A stretch of 64,000 nt of DNA from Spirosoma profusum. GTDB taxonomy: Bacteria; Bacteroidota; Bacteroidia; Cytophagales; Spirosomataceae. Within the stretch, counting starts at the first letter, position 1; every line of letters starts with the position of its first letter. The notes below the pieces were generated by a model. That model saw nothing but the letters and a program-made list of their open reading frames with translations, was not told the origin of the DNA and made no database searches. The stretch lies in the NCBI RefSeq assembly GCF_014699005.1, contig NZ_JACWZY010000036.1:1-64000 (forward strand), given 5' to 3'. The position numbers and the translations under genes were made by a program. This document shows positions 18,409 through 26,198 of the stretch, piece by piece.

Positions 18409-19620
18409 ATGGAAATTCTTAAGAGTGATCGGCTTGTTCACCTGAAATACGATATTCGCGGCCCGATTTACGAAAAATCGCTTGAACTGGAGAGCCAGGG
18501 CTATAAAATTATCAGCCTGAATATTGGTAATCCTGCTACGTTCGGCTTCGACGCGCCCGACGAAATTGTTCACGACATCATCCTGAATATACGTAACGCG
18601 CAGGGGTATTCCGACTCGCGCGGGCTTTTTGCGGCCCGAAAAGCGGTGATGCACCACACGCAGAATATTGGTTTACCGGGCATTACCATCAACGATATTT
18701 ACATCGGCAACGGCGTCAGCGAGTTGATTATGCTGTCGATGCAGGCGTTGTTGAATGAGGGCGACGAAGTGCTGGTCCCCTCGCCCGACTACCCACTATG
18801 GACAGCTTCAGTGGCCTTTTGCGGAGGCAAACCCATGCACTACGTCTGCGATGAAGCATCAGATTGGAACCCTGATTTGGCCGACATCGAACGCAAAATC
18901 ACCCCTCGAACGCGCGCCATCGTAGTTATCAACCCCAATAATCCGACCGGTGCGGTGTACAATAAAAGTGTACTGGAAGGTATTGCTCGAATCGCCGAGC
19001 GGCATAAACTAATCGTGTTTTCGGATGAGATTTACGACCGGATTCTGTATGACGGAGCGATCCATTATCCGATTTCCAAAATGATTAACGACACGCTCTG
19101 TATCACTATGGGCGGGCTATCAAAGAATTACCGGGCAGCTGGTTTTCGAGGTGGCTGGATGATTTTGAGTGGAGCGAGACACCGAGCCAAATCGTATATT
19201 GAAGGACTGACGTTGCTGGCAAGCATGCGGCTTTGCGCCAACGTACCAACGCAGTACGCCATTCAAACGGCACTCGGTGGCTATCAGAGTATCAACGACT
19301 TAGTGATGCCAACCGGTCGACTGCACCGGCAGATTATGCTGGCTTACGAACGGATGACTGCAATTCCGGGCGTTACCTGCGTAAAACCCAAAGGGGCTTT
19401 ATACATCTTTCCAAAAATTGATCTGTCACAGTTTAACCTGGCCGACGACGATGACTTTGTCCTGAATCTATTAACTGAGCAAAAAGTGCTGGTCGTATCA
19501 GGTAACGGCTTCAACTACACCCACGATGACCACTTCCGCATTGTGTGCCTGCCCTCGGTTGATGAAATGACGGTAGCTATGGACCGTATCGAGAACTTCC
19601 TGGAAAGCCGACGGAAATAA
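18409..19620 (+). CDS. alaA: Glutamate-pyruvate aminotransferase AlaA
   Basis: 403 residues from ATG 18409, close to the 405 of E. coli AlaA. This start aligns its first residues (MEILKSDRLVHLKYDIRGPI) with the E. coli N-terminus and lies downstream of a -7 element at 18361. An ATG at 18373 would add 12 residues. AlaA makes alanine from pyruvate and glutamate with pyridoxal phosphate (class I/II fold). Visible signatures: LNIGNPATFGFDAPDE, IYIGNGVSELI, VINPNNPTGAVY (cofactor-ring contact), FSDEIYDRILYD, and the PLP-lysine segment GGLSKNYRAAGFRGGW. The family's LASMRLCANVPTQYAIQTALGGYQS is conserved. Followed by a strong terminator-like hairpin. Confidence 0.93.
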   Translation: MEILKSDRLVHLKYDIRGPIYEKSLELESQGYKIISLNIGNPATFGFDAPDEIVHDIILNIRNAQGYSDSRGLFAARKAVMHHTQNIGLPGITINDIYIGNGVSELIMLSMQALLNEGDEVLVPSPDYPLWTASVAFCGGKPMHYVCDEASDWNPDLADIERKITPRTRAIVVINPNNPTGAVYNKSVLEGIARIAERHKLIVFSDEIYDRILYDGAIHYPISKMINDTLCITMGGLSKNYRAAGFRGGWMILSGARHRAKSYIEGLTLLASMRLCANVPTQYAIQTALGGYQSINDLVMPTGRLHRQIMLAYERMTAIPGVTCVKPKGALYIFPKIDLSQFNLADDDDFVLNLLTEQKVLVVSGNGFNYTHDDHFRIVCLPSVDEMTVAMDRIENFLESRRK

Positions 19621-19625
19621 AAAGC

Positions 19626-19696
19626 AGGTTCAAAGAGCGAAAGAATGAATGACCGGGCCGCCGAAGCGGTCATTCATTCTTTCGCTCTTTGAACCT
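19626..19696 (+). terminator. 30-bp perfect hairpin after alaA
   Basis: Arms 19626-19655 and 19667-19696 pair perfectly over 30 bp, with an 11-nt loop. The stem core GAGCGAAAGA also recurs in the hairpin near 48172. The stem is two to three times longer than a usual intrinsic terminator and has no clear T-tract. See findings on long gene-end palindromes. Confidence 0.75.
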
Positions 19697-19851
19697 TGAA
19701 ACGATTTTCGAAAACATTACGTTATACTGTTCCGCCCTACAGAAAAACGGCTCTGATTTATTCAGAATGCCATTTTTTCGTTAATTAGGGCGGTTGTTTT
19801 ATGTATGACGAAGTGAGTACGTTTCGCGCCCACTGCCTTTTTTATATCTAA

Positions 19852-20652
19852 ATGGAAGAAACTAAAGAAAATGTTCATCGCTCTGAAGCGCAGAGCACTG
19901 AACGTATTGCCCACGATTTACCCAAGCGCGACGAGTTACTCTTAACACCTGACGAACAACGTATCAAAGAAGCGTTTCAGGATCGTGACTGGAATGAAAT
20001 CAAAACAGCCGATTCCTGGGTCATCTTTAAAGTGATGGCGGAGTTTGTCGAAGGGTTTGATAAACTGGCGAAAATCGGCCCCTGCGTTTCTGTATTCGGC
20101 TCGGCACGCACCAAACCCGACCATCCTTACTATAAAATGACCGAGGAAATAGCGGCCAAGCTCGTACGACATGGCTATGGCGTCATTACAGGTGGTGGGC
20201 CGGGAATTATGGAAGCCGGTAACAAAGGTGCCTTCGAGCAAGGAGGAAAATCGGTTGGATTGAATATTAAATTGCCGTTTGAGCAACATAGTAACATCTA
20301 TATCGACCCAGATAAAAGCATCAACTTCGATTTTTTCTTTGTTCGGAAAGTAATGTTTGTAAAGTATGCGCAGGGTTTTGTAGTAATGCCCGGTGGCATG
20401 GGAACGCTCGACGAACTGTTTGAAGCGTTAACCCTGATTCAAACCCGGAAAATAGCCCGTTTTCCGATTGTGCTGGTTGGCCGGTCGTTCTGGCAGGGCT
20501 TGGTTGACTGGATTACCAAAGAAGTGCTGGAAGAGCAGCACAACATCAATCCGGAAGACATGAAACTCATCAGCATTGTTGATACGCCGACAGAAGCCCT
20601 AAAAGTCATTGACGATTTCTATTCGCGTTATCTGCTAAAACCGAATTTTTGA
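19852..20652 (+). CDS. LOG-family (TIGR00730-type) Rossmann-fold protein
   Basis: 266 residues. An acidic, helical N-terminus (1-75) precedes the LOG/lysine-decarboxylase-like core: SVFGSARTKPDHPYY, VITGGGPGIMEAGNKGA (the GGGxGxM loop) and the signature PGGMGTLDELFEALTLIQT. Members of this family hydrolyse nucleoside monophosphates to base plus ribose 5-phosphate (LOG cytokinin-activating enzymes, PpnN). Despite older names they are not lysine decarboxylases. The substrate here is unproven. A free-standing cytosolic gene bounded by two 30-bp hairpins. Confidence 0.88.
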   Translation: MEETKENVHRSEAQSTERIAHDLPKRDELLLTPDEQRIKEAFQDRDWNEIKTADSWVIFKVMAEFVEGFDKLAKIGPCVSVFGSARTKPDHPYYKMTEEIAAKLVRHGYGVITGGGPGIMEAGNKGAFEQGGKSVGLNIKLPFEQHSNIYIDPDKSINFDFFFVRKVMFVKYAQGFVVMPGGMGTLDELFEALTLIQTRKIARFPIVLVGRSFWQGLVDWITKEVLEEQHNINPEDMKLISIVDTPTEALKVIDDFYSRYLLKPNF

Positions 20653-20653
20653 T

Positions 20654-20719
20654 ACGTAGTACTTCAGTAAAAAGGCCCAACAGGTTTCTCTGTTGGGCCT
20701 TTTTACTGAAGTACTACGT
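20654..20719. terminator. Bidirectional terminator, 30-bp perfect stem
   Basis: Arms 20654-20683 and 20690-20719 pair perfectly over 30 bp with a 6-nt loop. The inner part (AAAAAGGCCCAACAG / complement) gives a T-run on both strands, so it can serve both convergent genes (LOG-family protein, DUF2911 protein). The outer arm contains two copies of the TACGT/ACGTA word. Confidence 0.9.
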
Positions 20720-20724
20720 TAAAG

Positions 20725-21300
20725 TCAGAACGTAACAGGCACTTCCACCAACGTAGTATCCCAGGCGATCTGCATAATGGATTCGTTGACGTTATCGCCA
20801 GCCTTTTTAAACTGGATAGCCAGATTCTCAACTGGTTCTTCTGCTTTTTTGACTGGTACGTTCACACGTAATACGTCCAGATCCTGTTTGTAACTATAAG
20901 CACCCCATTGATCTAAGTCAGAGCTAAAAATGAGCGTCCAGTCGGTTTCGTTCGGGATGGCATAGAATGAATAGACACCCGCTTTTATCTTTTTGCCCTG
21001 AATGGTGGCATCCGTAAAGAATTTGATTTCGGTGGCTTCGTTAGCTCCGACCCGCCATACTTTACCAAACGGAATCATTTTTCCGAATATTTCACGCTCT
21101 TTCTTGGCCGGACGGCTATAGGTAACACGAGCGTAAGCTTTGTCGCCAACTTTGGCAGGAGCAAACTTGCGGTCGTGGGCAAAGTCATCGGGATAATAGG
21201 CCATGTCCATTGGGCTTTTGTCCAGCCCTCTTAGCTTCTGGGCTTCAGCCGATAACGTAGCACCAAAAAAGAGGCAAACTATAACGTAGTAGAGTTTCAT
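20725..21300 (-). CDS. DUF2911-family exported protein
   Basis: 191 residues from ATG 21300, which starts a clean signal peptide (YYVIVCLFFGATLSAEAQ). A start at 21330 would add ten polar residues before it. DUF2911 features: VTYSRPAKKEREIFGKMIPFGKVWRVGANEATEIKFFTDATI, AGVYSFYAIPNETDWTLIFS and the terminal IQFKKAGDNVNESIMQIAWD. The family is common in Bacteroidota and of unknown biochemical function; the product is predicted to be periplasmic or outer-membrane associated. Convergent with the LOG-family gene across a shared terminator. Confidence 0.85.
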   Translation of the reverse strand: MKLYYVIVCLFFGATLSAEAQKLRGLDKSPMDMAYYPDDFAHDRKFAPAKVGDKAYARVTYSRPAKKEREIFGKMIPFGKVWRVGANEATEIKFFTDATIQGKKIKAGVYSFYAIPNETDWTLIFSSDLDQWGAYSYKQDLDVLRVNVPVKKAEEPVENLAIQFKKAGDNVNESIMQIAWDTTLVEVPVTF

Positions 21301-21393
21301 GCTTCTGTGGGTTTTACCTGAAATGAACATTAAAAATCACGGCCATCAATACGTGCCAGCCGTTACAAAATCTTTTTTGAAATCGTAAACTCA

Positions 21394-22992
21394 TTAGAAA
21401 GGAGTTTCCTGATTCGGGTCAGCGTTGCCAAAATTCGTGTTGTCTAAATTCGACCGATCGTTGGCTTTGCTCTTGAATACGTTGCCGCCCGGTGGCGCGT
21501 CGAAACTGTTCAGGCCGTTCACATCAGGCGCAAATCCCTGTGTCTGAACCGGCTCGAAATACGAGTCGAGGTCGCAGAATTTTGTAAACTTATTGATGAA
21601 CCGGAGTTGTATGGTATCGAGCGAACCACTTCTGTTTTTCGCAATAATTACTTCACCAATCCCCGCCGTTGAATTACCGTTTTCATCGGCTGTAATGTTG
21701 TAATATTCAGGCCGATACAGGAAGCAAACCATGTCGGCATCCTGCTCGATAGATCCCGATTCACGAAGGTCAGAAAGTTGAGGTTTCTTGTCACCACCAC
21801 GGGTTTCAACAGCCCGGCTCAACTGCGAAAGCGCAATAACTGGTACGTTCAACTCCTTAGCCAGGTTCTTAAGGGCCCGAGAAATCGATGCGATTTCCTG
21901 TTCGCGGTTACCACCGGCCCTTCCGGACGTATCGCCCGACATCAATTGAAGATAATCAATTACGACCATCTGAATGTCATGCTGAGCTTTCAGTCGGCGG
22001 CATTTCGCTCGAAGCTCCAGAATGGAAAGGGCAGGGGTGTCGTCAATAAAGATAGGCGCTTCGGTCAGCCGCTGGATTTTGTGGTGTAACTGCGTCCACT
22101 CGTGCGGGGCCAACGTACCTTTCCGAATTTTTTCGGAATCAATTTCTGCTTCAGCCGAAATCAGACGATTCACCAACTGCACCGACGACATCTCCAGTGA
22201 GAATATGGCAACGGGTTTTCCGTGGTCAACAGCCGCGTTACGTAACGCGCTGACTACGAACGCCGTTTTTCCCATGGCTGGCCTGGCCGCCAGGATAATC
22301 AGTTCAGTAGGTTGCCAGCCCGACGTAACACGGTCGAGGTTGGTAAAGCCTGACGGTACACCTGTTAGACCTTCCTGATTCTTTTTGGTTTCGAGTTCGT
22401 TAAGCGCCATCCGGACGATGGTACTCATGTCGGCATAATTCTTCTTGATGTTCGATTCTGAAATCTTGAAGAGCGACTGCTCGGTACGGTCCAGGAGTTC
22501 GAATACGTCTGTTGTATCTTCGTAAGCGTCGCGCAGAATGGTCGACGACATGGCGATGAGTGCCCGTTTCAGCGCTTGCTCCGATACAACCCGGGCGTGA
22601 TATTCGATATTAGCCGCCGAATTGACCCGAAATGTCAGCTCAGAAACAAAGCCGCCACCCCCAACGATCTCAATTTCGCCGGTTTTGCGAAGTTGCTGCG
22701 TAACTGTCAGTAAGTCGATCGGATCGGAGTTGCCGAACAGCGTGAGAATGGCGCTGTAAATCCGTTGATGGGCTTCCTTATAGAACGTTTCGGGTTTTAA
22801 AATATCGACGACCATCGACAGGGCGTCTTTTTCAATCATCAACGCACCCAGCACGGCTTCTTCCAAGTCCAGTGCCTGCGGAGGTAATTTGCCGAGGCCT
22901 GTATCGAGCCAGTGATTGCCGGCCTGCGGGCGGCCACCTGCGAATCCTGTTTGTTTCCGAAGGTGCTGGTTGGGGCGTGCGTTGTTCTCCAT
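21394..22992 (-). CDS. dnaB: Replicative DNA helicase DnaB
   Basis: 532 residues. The hexameric helicase unwinds the parental duplex at the fork. N-terminal domain about residues 35-140 (PPQALDLEEAVLGALMIEKDAL), linker, then the RecA-like ATPase: Walker A ILAARPAMGKTAF, AIFSLEMSSVQLVNRL, Walker B MVVIDYLQLMSG, and ALSQLSRAVETRGGDKKPQLSDLRESGSIEQDAD. The C-terminal tail (about 490-532) is polar and disordered. No intein is present. Divergent from phoH, with about 300 bp between them. Confidence 0.97.
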   Translation of the reverse strand: MENNARPNQHLRKQTGFAGGRPQAGNHWLDTGLGKLPPQALDLEEAVLGALMIEKDALSMVVDILKPETFYKEAHQRIYSAILTLFGNSDPIDLLTVTQQLRKTGEIEIVGGGGFVSELTFRVNSAANIEYHARVVSEQALKRALIAMSSTILRDAYEDTTDVFELLDRTEQSLFKISESNIKKNYADMSTIVRMALNELETKKNQEGLTGVPSGFTNLDRVTSGWQPTELIILAARPAMGKTAFVVSALRNAAVDHGKPVAIFSLEMSSVQLVNRLISAEAEIDSEKIRKGTLAPHEWTQLHHKIQRLTEAPIFIDDTPALSILELRAKCRRLKAQHDIQMVVIDYLQLMSGDTSGRAGGNREQEIASISRALKNLAKELNVPVIALSQLSRAVETRGGDKKPQLSDLRESGSIEQDADMVCFLYRPEYYNITADENGNSTAGIGEVIIAKNRSGSLDTIQLRFINKFTKFCDLDSYFEPVQTQGFAPDVNGLNSFDAPPGGNVFKSKANDRSNLDNTNFGNADPNQETPF

Positions 22993-23290
22993 GTTCTTAC
23001 TGCAAGTTTACGCAATCGCACCCCCACAAGGCAAGCCCGGTTAGCCTGACGTATAGGCCATCGAACCACCAATTTTTACGTAACATTCTGGTAATGTTAG
23101 CGCTATAAGCCCGAAAAATTTTTTGATAAATTTTATTGAAAAGCAACGAAGAAGAGATGAACATAGTATGGGTAGGTAGCAGGAGGCTGTCTGTCAGCAA
23201 GATACGTACTTATTCCAAAAATTTACTCGTTTTATGCTAAAATAAACTGGGTTCGGGTGAAATCTGTCGACGGAATAATTTTTTTGCAAA

Positions 23291-24316
23291 ATGCGTTGTA
23301 GAAGTAAGGAAAACGCTTATTTTTCGGAATCTCCAACTAAATCTATTTATCATTTGGTCGAAAAAGTAATCACCCTTGACAATGTCTCGCTCATCGACTT
23401 TCTGGGTGTAGAGAATCTTACTATTAAGGAAGTGGCAGCCGCCTTTCCGATGAGTAAAATTATTTCGCGCGGCAACGAAATCCGGATCAAAGGCACAACG
23501 CCTGAAATCAGCCGCATCAGTGATATCCTGGATTCGCTGATTGAACATTATCAGAAGTACGGGAAAATAACCCAGGAAAATGTTCAAACCTACATCAGTC
23601 ACAGCGGGCAATCCGTTGCGGGGAATATGGCTCCCCCGACACCGCCCGACGATGATGAAGTGCTGGTTTATGGTAACCGGGGCGTAGTGGTTCGGGCGAA
23701 AACCGACAATCAGAAACGACTGGTTGAAGCAGCTGAGAAACATGATCTCGTTTTCGCTGTTGGTCCGGCTGGTACGGGTAAAACCTACACCGCCGTCGCC
23801 ATTGCGGTGCGGGCGCTGAAAAACAAGGAAGTCAAGAAAATCATCATTACGCGTCCCGCTGTGGAAGCTGGTGAAAATTTAGGCTTTCTGCCAGGCGATT
23901 TAAAAGAGAAAATAGACCCATATCTCCGGCCGATTTATGACGCGCTCGACGACATGATTCCGGCAGAGAAATTGAAGTTCTATACTGAAAATCGGATTAT
24001 TGAAATTGCTCCGCTGGCCTACATGCGGGGACGTACGCTCAACAATGCATTTATTCTGCTCGACGAGGCTCAAAATACGACTTCCATGCAGATGAAAATG
24101 TTTCTGACCCGTATGGGCCCTACGTCGAAGGCGATCATTACCGGCGACCGTTCGCAGATTGATTTGCCGAATCGACAAAAATCGGGGCTGGTTGAGTCGG
24201 TCGATATTTTAAAGAATATTAAAGGAATTGCATTTGTTGAACTCGATGGGCGCGATGTGGTCCGTCACCGGCTCGTTCGTGAAATTATCAATGCATATGA
24301 TAAAGCGGGGCAATAA
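23291..24316 (+). CDS. PhoH-family ATPase
   Basis: 341 residues. An N-terminal KH-like region (ITLDNVSLIDFLGVENLTIKE) precedes the PhoH ATPase: Walker A AVGPAGTGKTYTAVAIA, IIITRPAVEAGENLGFLPGDL, PYLRPIYDALDDM, Walker B AFILLDEAQNTT and sensor TGDRSQIDLP. PhoH proteins are cytosolic nucleotide hydrolases, often linked to RNA metabolism near ybeY. The start is uncertain: the residues before LVEKVITLDNV are atypical, and a TTG at 23354 would give the family's usual N-terminus. The 298-bp region before it (22993-23290) shows no gene. The following protease gene overlaps the end of this one. Confidence 0.92.
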   Translation: MRCRSKENAYFSESPTKSIYHLVEKVITLDNVSLIDFLGVENLTIKEVAAAFPMSKIISRGNEIRIKGTTPEISRISDILDSLIEHYQKYGKITQENVQTYISHSGQSVAGNMAPPTPPDDDEVLVYGNRGVVVRAKTDNQKRLVEAAEKHDLVFAVGPAGTGKTYTAVAIAVRALKNKEVKKIIITRPAVEAGENLGFLPGDLKEKIDPYLRPIYDALDDMIPAEKLKFYTENRIIEIAPLAYMRGRTLNNAFILLDEAQNTTSMQMKMFLTRMGPTSKAIITGDRSQIDLPNRQKSGLVESVDILKNIKGIAFVELDGRDVVRHRLVREIINAYDKAGQ

Positions 24317-25655
24317 TAGCCTAACTAACTGGAAACGAACTGGCTTGCTGGCCGGTTCGTTTCTGTGTTTACTCTCCTCGATAACCTGGGGTCAAACGAT
24401 TTCGGCGAATTCGCCTGAAGAAGAATTACCCAACCGATGTGCTACGGTGGTGCGTGAACAGTTTTTGCAGCAACAGAATCCGAATCGGCTCCGACTGTTG
24501 AATAAGCTTAATCGGCAGCTTCAGGCAATGGAAGATGCGCCTTCGCTACGGCAGCAGGCTACCGACACCATTTTCCGGATTCCAGTTGTTGTACATGTAG
24601 TACATAGCAATGCATCGGGTACGATAGGCGGATCGAATAATGTGAATATTTCGGATGAGCAAATTCGTTCGCAGATTCAGGTGCTGAATGAAGATTACCG
24701 ACGAAAAGTTGGCACAAATGGCTACAATACCAGCCCGATTGGCGCCGATGCCGGCATCGAATTTTTTCTGGCTACTACTGATCCAAATGGACAACCAGCT
24801 ACGGGTATAACACGTCATTATTATCAGCAAAAATCTTCATTTGACGTATTTAGTGACGCAGAACTCTTATCCCAAATTGCCTATTGGCCTAGCGACCGTT
24901 ATCTTAATATCTGGGTAACTTCAGTACAAAGTTATTTGGGTTACACACAATTTCCGATAGCCGCTGATACGTTACAAGGGCTGATTGATCCTCAGTATGC
25001 AAATGAACGTACCGATGGTTCCATTATCGACTACCGGTATTTTGGTAAGCAAACGGGTACTGTAACGAGTTCGTTGTATGCTTTAGGACGTACCGCTACG
25101 CACGAAATCGGGCATTGGTTGGGGTTATTCCACGTAAATGGTGACGGTAGCTGCGGGGATGACCATGTAGCCGACACGACGCCGACGGATAACCTGAATC
25201 AAACTCGCTTCTGCAACGATATATTTTCAACCTGTTCAGGCCAGCGATTACGGACTCCTATTGAAAATTACCTGATGTATTCGCCGGATGCCTGCATGAA
25301 TATGTTTACGGCGGGCCAGGTAGCTCGTATGCGTCGGGTACTGACGTTAAGTCCGGCAAGGGCCAGACTGATCAAGTCAGTGTCGGCACCGTTGGCTGAA
25401 ACCGAAACGCTGACTATCAATGTTTACCCGAATCCATCCAGCGCTGATCCAACCGTTGATGTGCAACTGAAAGGTTCTCAGTCATTTATGGTCGATTTAT
25501 TTGATCTGAATGGACGCCAGCTTCGGTCAACGTCCTATACTAACTCCCCCAGCACACGTGTGGCACTCGCTGTTAATGGATTAAGCAAAGGTTTGTATAT
25601 TGTTCGGGTGAAAACAGATAATGAAGTAGCCAGCAAACGCCTGCTCGTTCCCTAA
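24297..25655 (+). CDS. M43 (pappalysin-like) zinc metalloprotease with T9SS sorting domain
   Basis: 452 residues from ATG 24297 (ATG 24291 also possible), overlapping the phoH end by 20 bases. This gives a signal peptide (LLAGSFLCLLSSITWGQ). The propeptide-like region is followed by the M43 domain: FRIPVVVHVVH, the zinc motif HEIGHWLGLFH, and the Met-turn region NYLMYSPDACMNMFTAGQVARM. The last about 75 residues form a type IX secretion sorting domain (INVYPNPS, VDLFDLNGRQLRSTSY, GLSKGLYIVRV, RLLVP). The enzyme is probably exported across the outer membrane and anchored or released at the surface. Conserved cysteines flank the active site, as in ulilysin-type enzymes. Confidence 0.9.
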   Translation: MIKRGNNSLTNWKRTGLLAGSFLCLLSSITWGQTISANSPEEELPNRCATVVREQFLQQQNPNRLRLLNKLNRQLQAMEDAPSLRQQATDTIFRIPVVVHVVHSNASGTIGGSNNVNISDEQIRSQIQVLNEDYRRKVGTNGYNTSPIGADAGIEFFLATTDPNGQPATGITRHYYQQKSSFDVFSDAELLSQIAYWPSDRYLNIWVTSVQSYLGYTQFPIAADTLQGLIDPQYANERTDGSIIDYRYFGKQTGTVTSSLYALGRTATHEIGHWLGLFHVNGDGSCGDDHVADTTPTDNLNQTRFCNDIFSTCSGQRLRTPIENYLMYSPDACMNMFTAGQVARMRRVLTLSPARARLIKSVSAPLAETETLTINVYPNPSSADPTVDVQLKGSQSFMVDLFDLNGRQLRSTSYTNSPSTRVALAVNGLSKGLYIVRVKTDNEVASKRLLVP

Positions 25656-25659
25656 TTGC

Positions 25660-25730
25660 GGGCATAGGGGTAAGGGCATAGGGCCAAAATAATACTAATC
25701 CCTTTGCCCCATGCCCATACCCTATGCCTA
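25660..25730. repeat. Imperfect long inverted repeat (GGGCATAGGG-type)
   Basis: Left half GGCATAGGGGTAAGGGCAT and right half ATGCCCATACCCTATGCC are nearly complementary over about 28 bases with a few mismatches and a short AT-rich loop. It lies directly after the metalloprotease stop codon and may act as its terminator. Confidence 0.6.
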
Positions 25731-25745
25731 TTAATTTATCATTTT

Positions 25746-26198
25746 ATGATTGATGTTTTCCCCATTTCAAATCCCGCTGATCTGGAACATGCTTTTGCCA
25801 TTCGCCGACAGGTGTTTGTTGAAGAGCAGCACGTTTCGGCCAGAGAGGAATACGATGAGTTTGAAGAAAGTAGCCGCCATTTTCTGGCTCGCGCTGACGG
25901 AAAGCCCTGTGGCACAGCTCGCTGGCGTCGTACATCAGGAGGTGTTAAGCTAGAACGTTTTGCCGTGCTGCCCGATTGTCGGGGGAAAGGCGTCGGTAAG
26001 GCGCTGGTTCGTGCTGTACTTGATGATGTGTTCAGTCAGCAACCCGAACCCATTGAACGGATTTACCTGCATGCTCAGGTGTCGGCGATGCCACTTTATT
26101 CCGGTTTCGGGTTCGTTCCGGTTGGGCCAATGTTCGAGGAGGCTACTATTCAGCATTATAAAATGGTGTTGCCTGGTTCGGCTTACACAACAGAATGA
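25746..26198 (+). CDS. GNAT-family N-acetyltransferase (YjcF-like)
   Basis: 150 residues from ATG 25746. The ORF could extend to 25704, but that part lies within the inverted repeat and is not protein-like. GNAT features: FAIRRQVFVEEQHVSAREEYDEF, FLARADGKPCGTARWRR, and the acetyl-CoA loop RFAVLPDCRGKGVGKALV, then YLHAQVSAMPLYSGFGF. The acceptor is unknown. Its stop overlaps the comEC start (ATGA), implying translational coupling. Confidence 0.87.
   Translation: MIDVFPISNPADLEHAFAIRRQVFVEEQHVSAREEYDEFEESSRHFLARADGKPCGTARWRRTSGGVKLERFAVLPDCRGKGVGKALVRAVLDDVFSQQPEPIERIYLHAQVSAMPLYSGFGFVPVGPMFEEATIQHYKMVLPGSAYTTE

Noticed and set aside
19852..20652. Lysine decarboxylase, the older name for this family.
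   Set aside because: The PGGMGT signature belongs to LOG phosphoribohydrolases and no PLP decarboxylase motifs are present.
21394..22992. Possible intein in DnaB, a common insertion host.
   Set aside because: The protein has normal length and continuous motifs.
24297..24316. Overlap of phoH and the metalloprotease as a sign of a shared function.
   Set aside because: Short overlaps are common in compact operons; the two functions (cytosolic ATPase, exported protease) do not connect.
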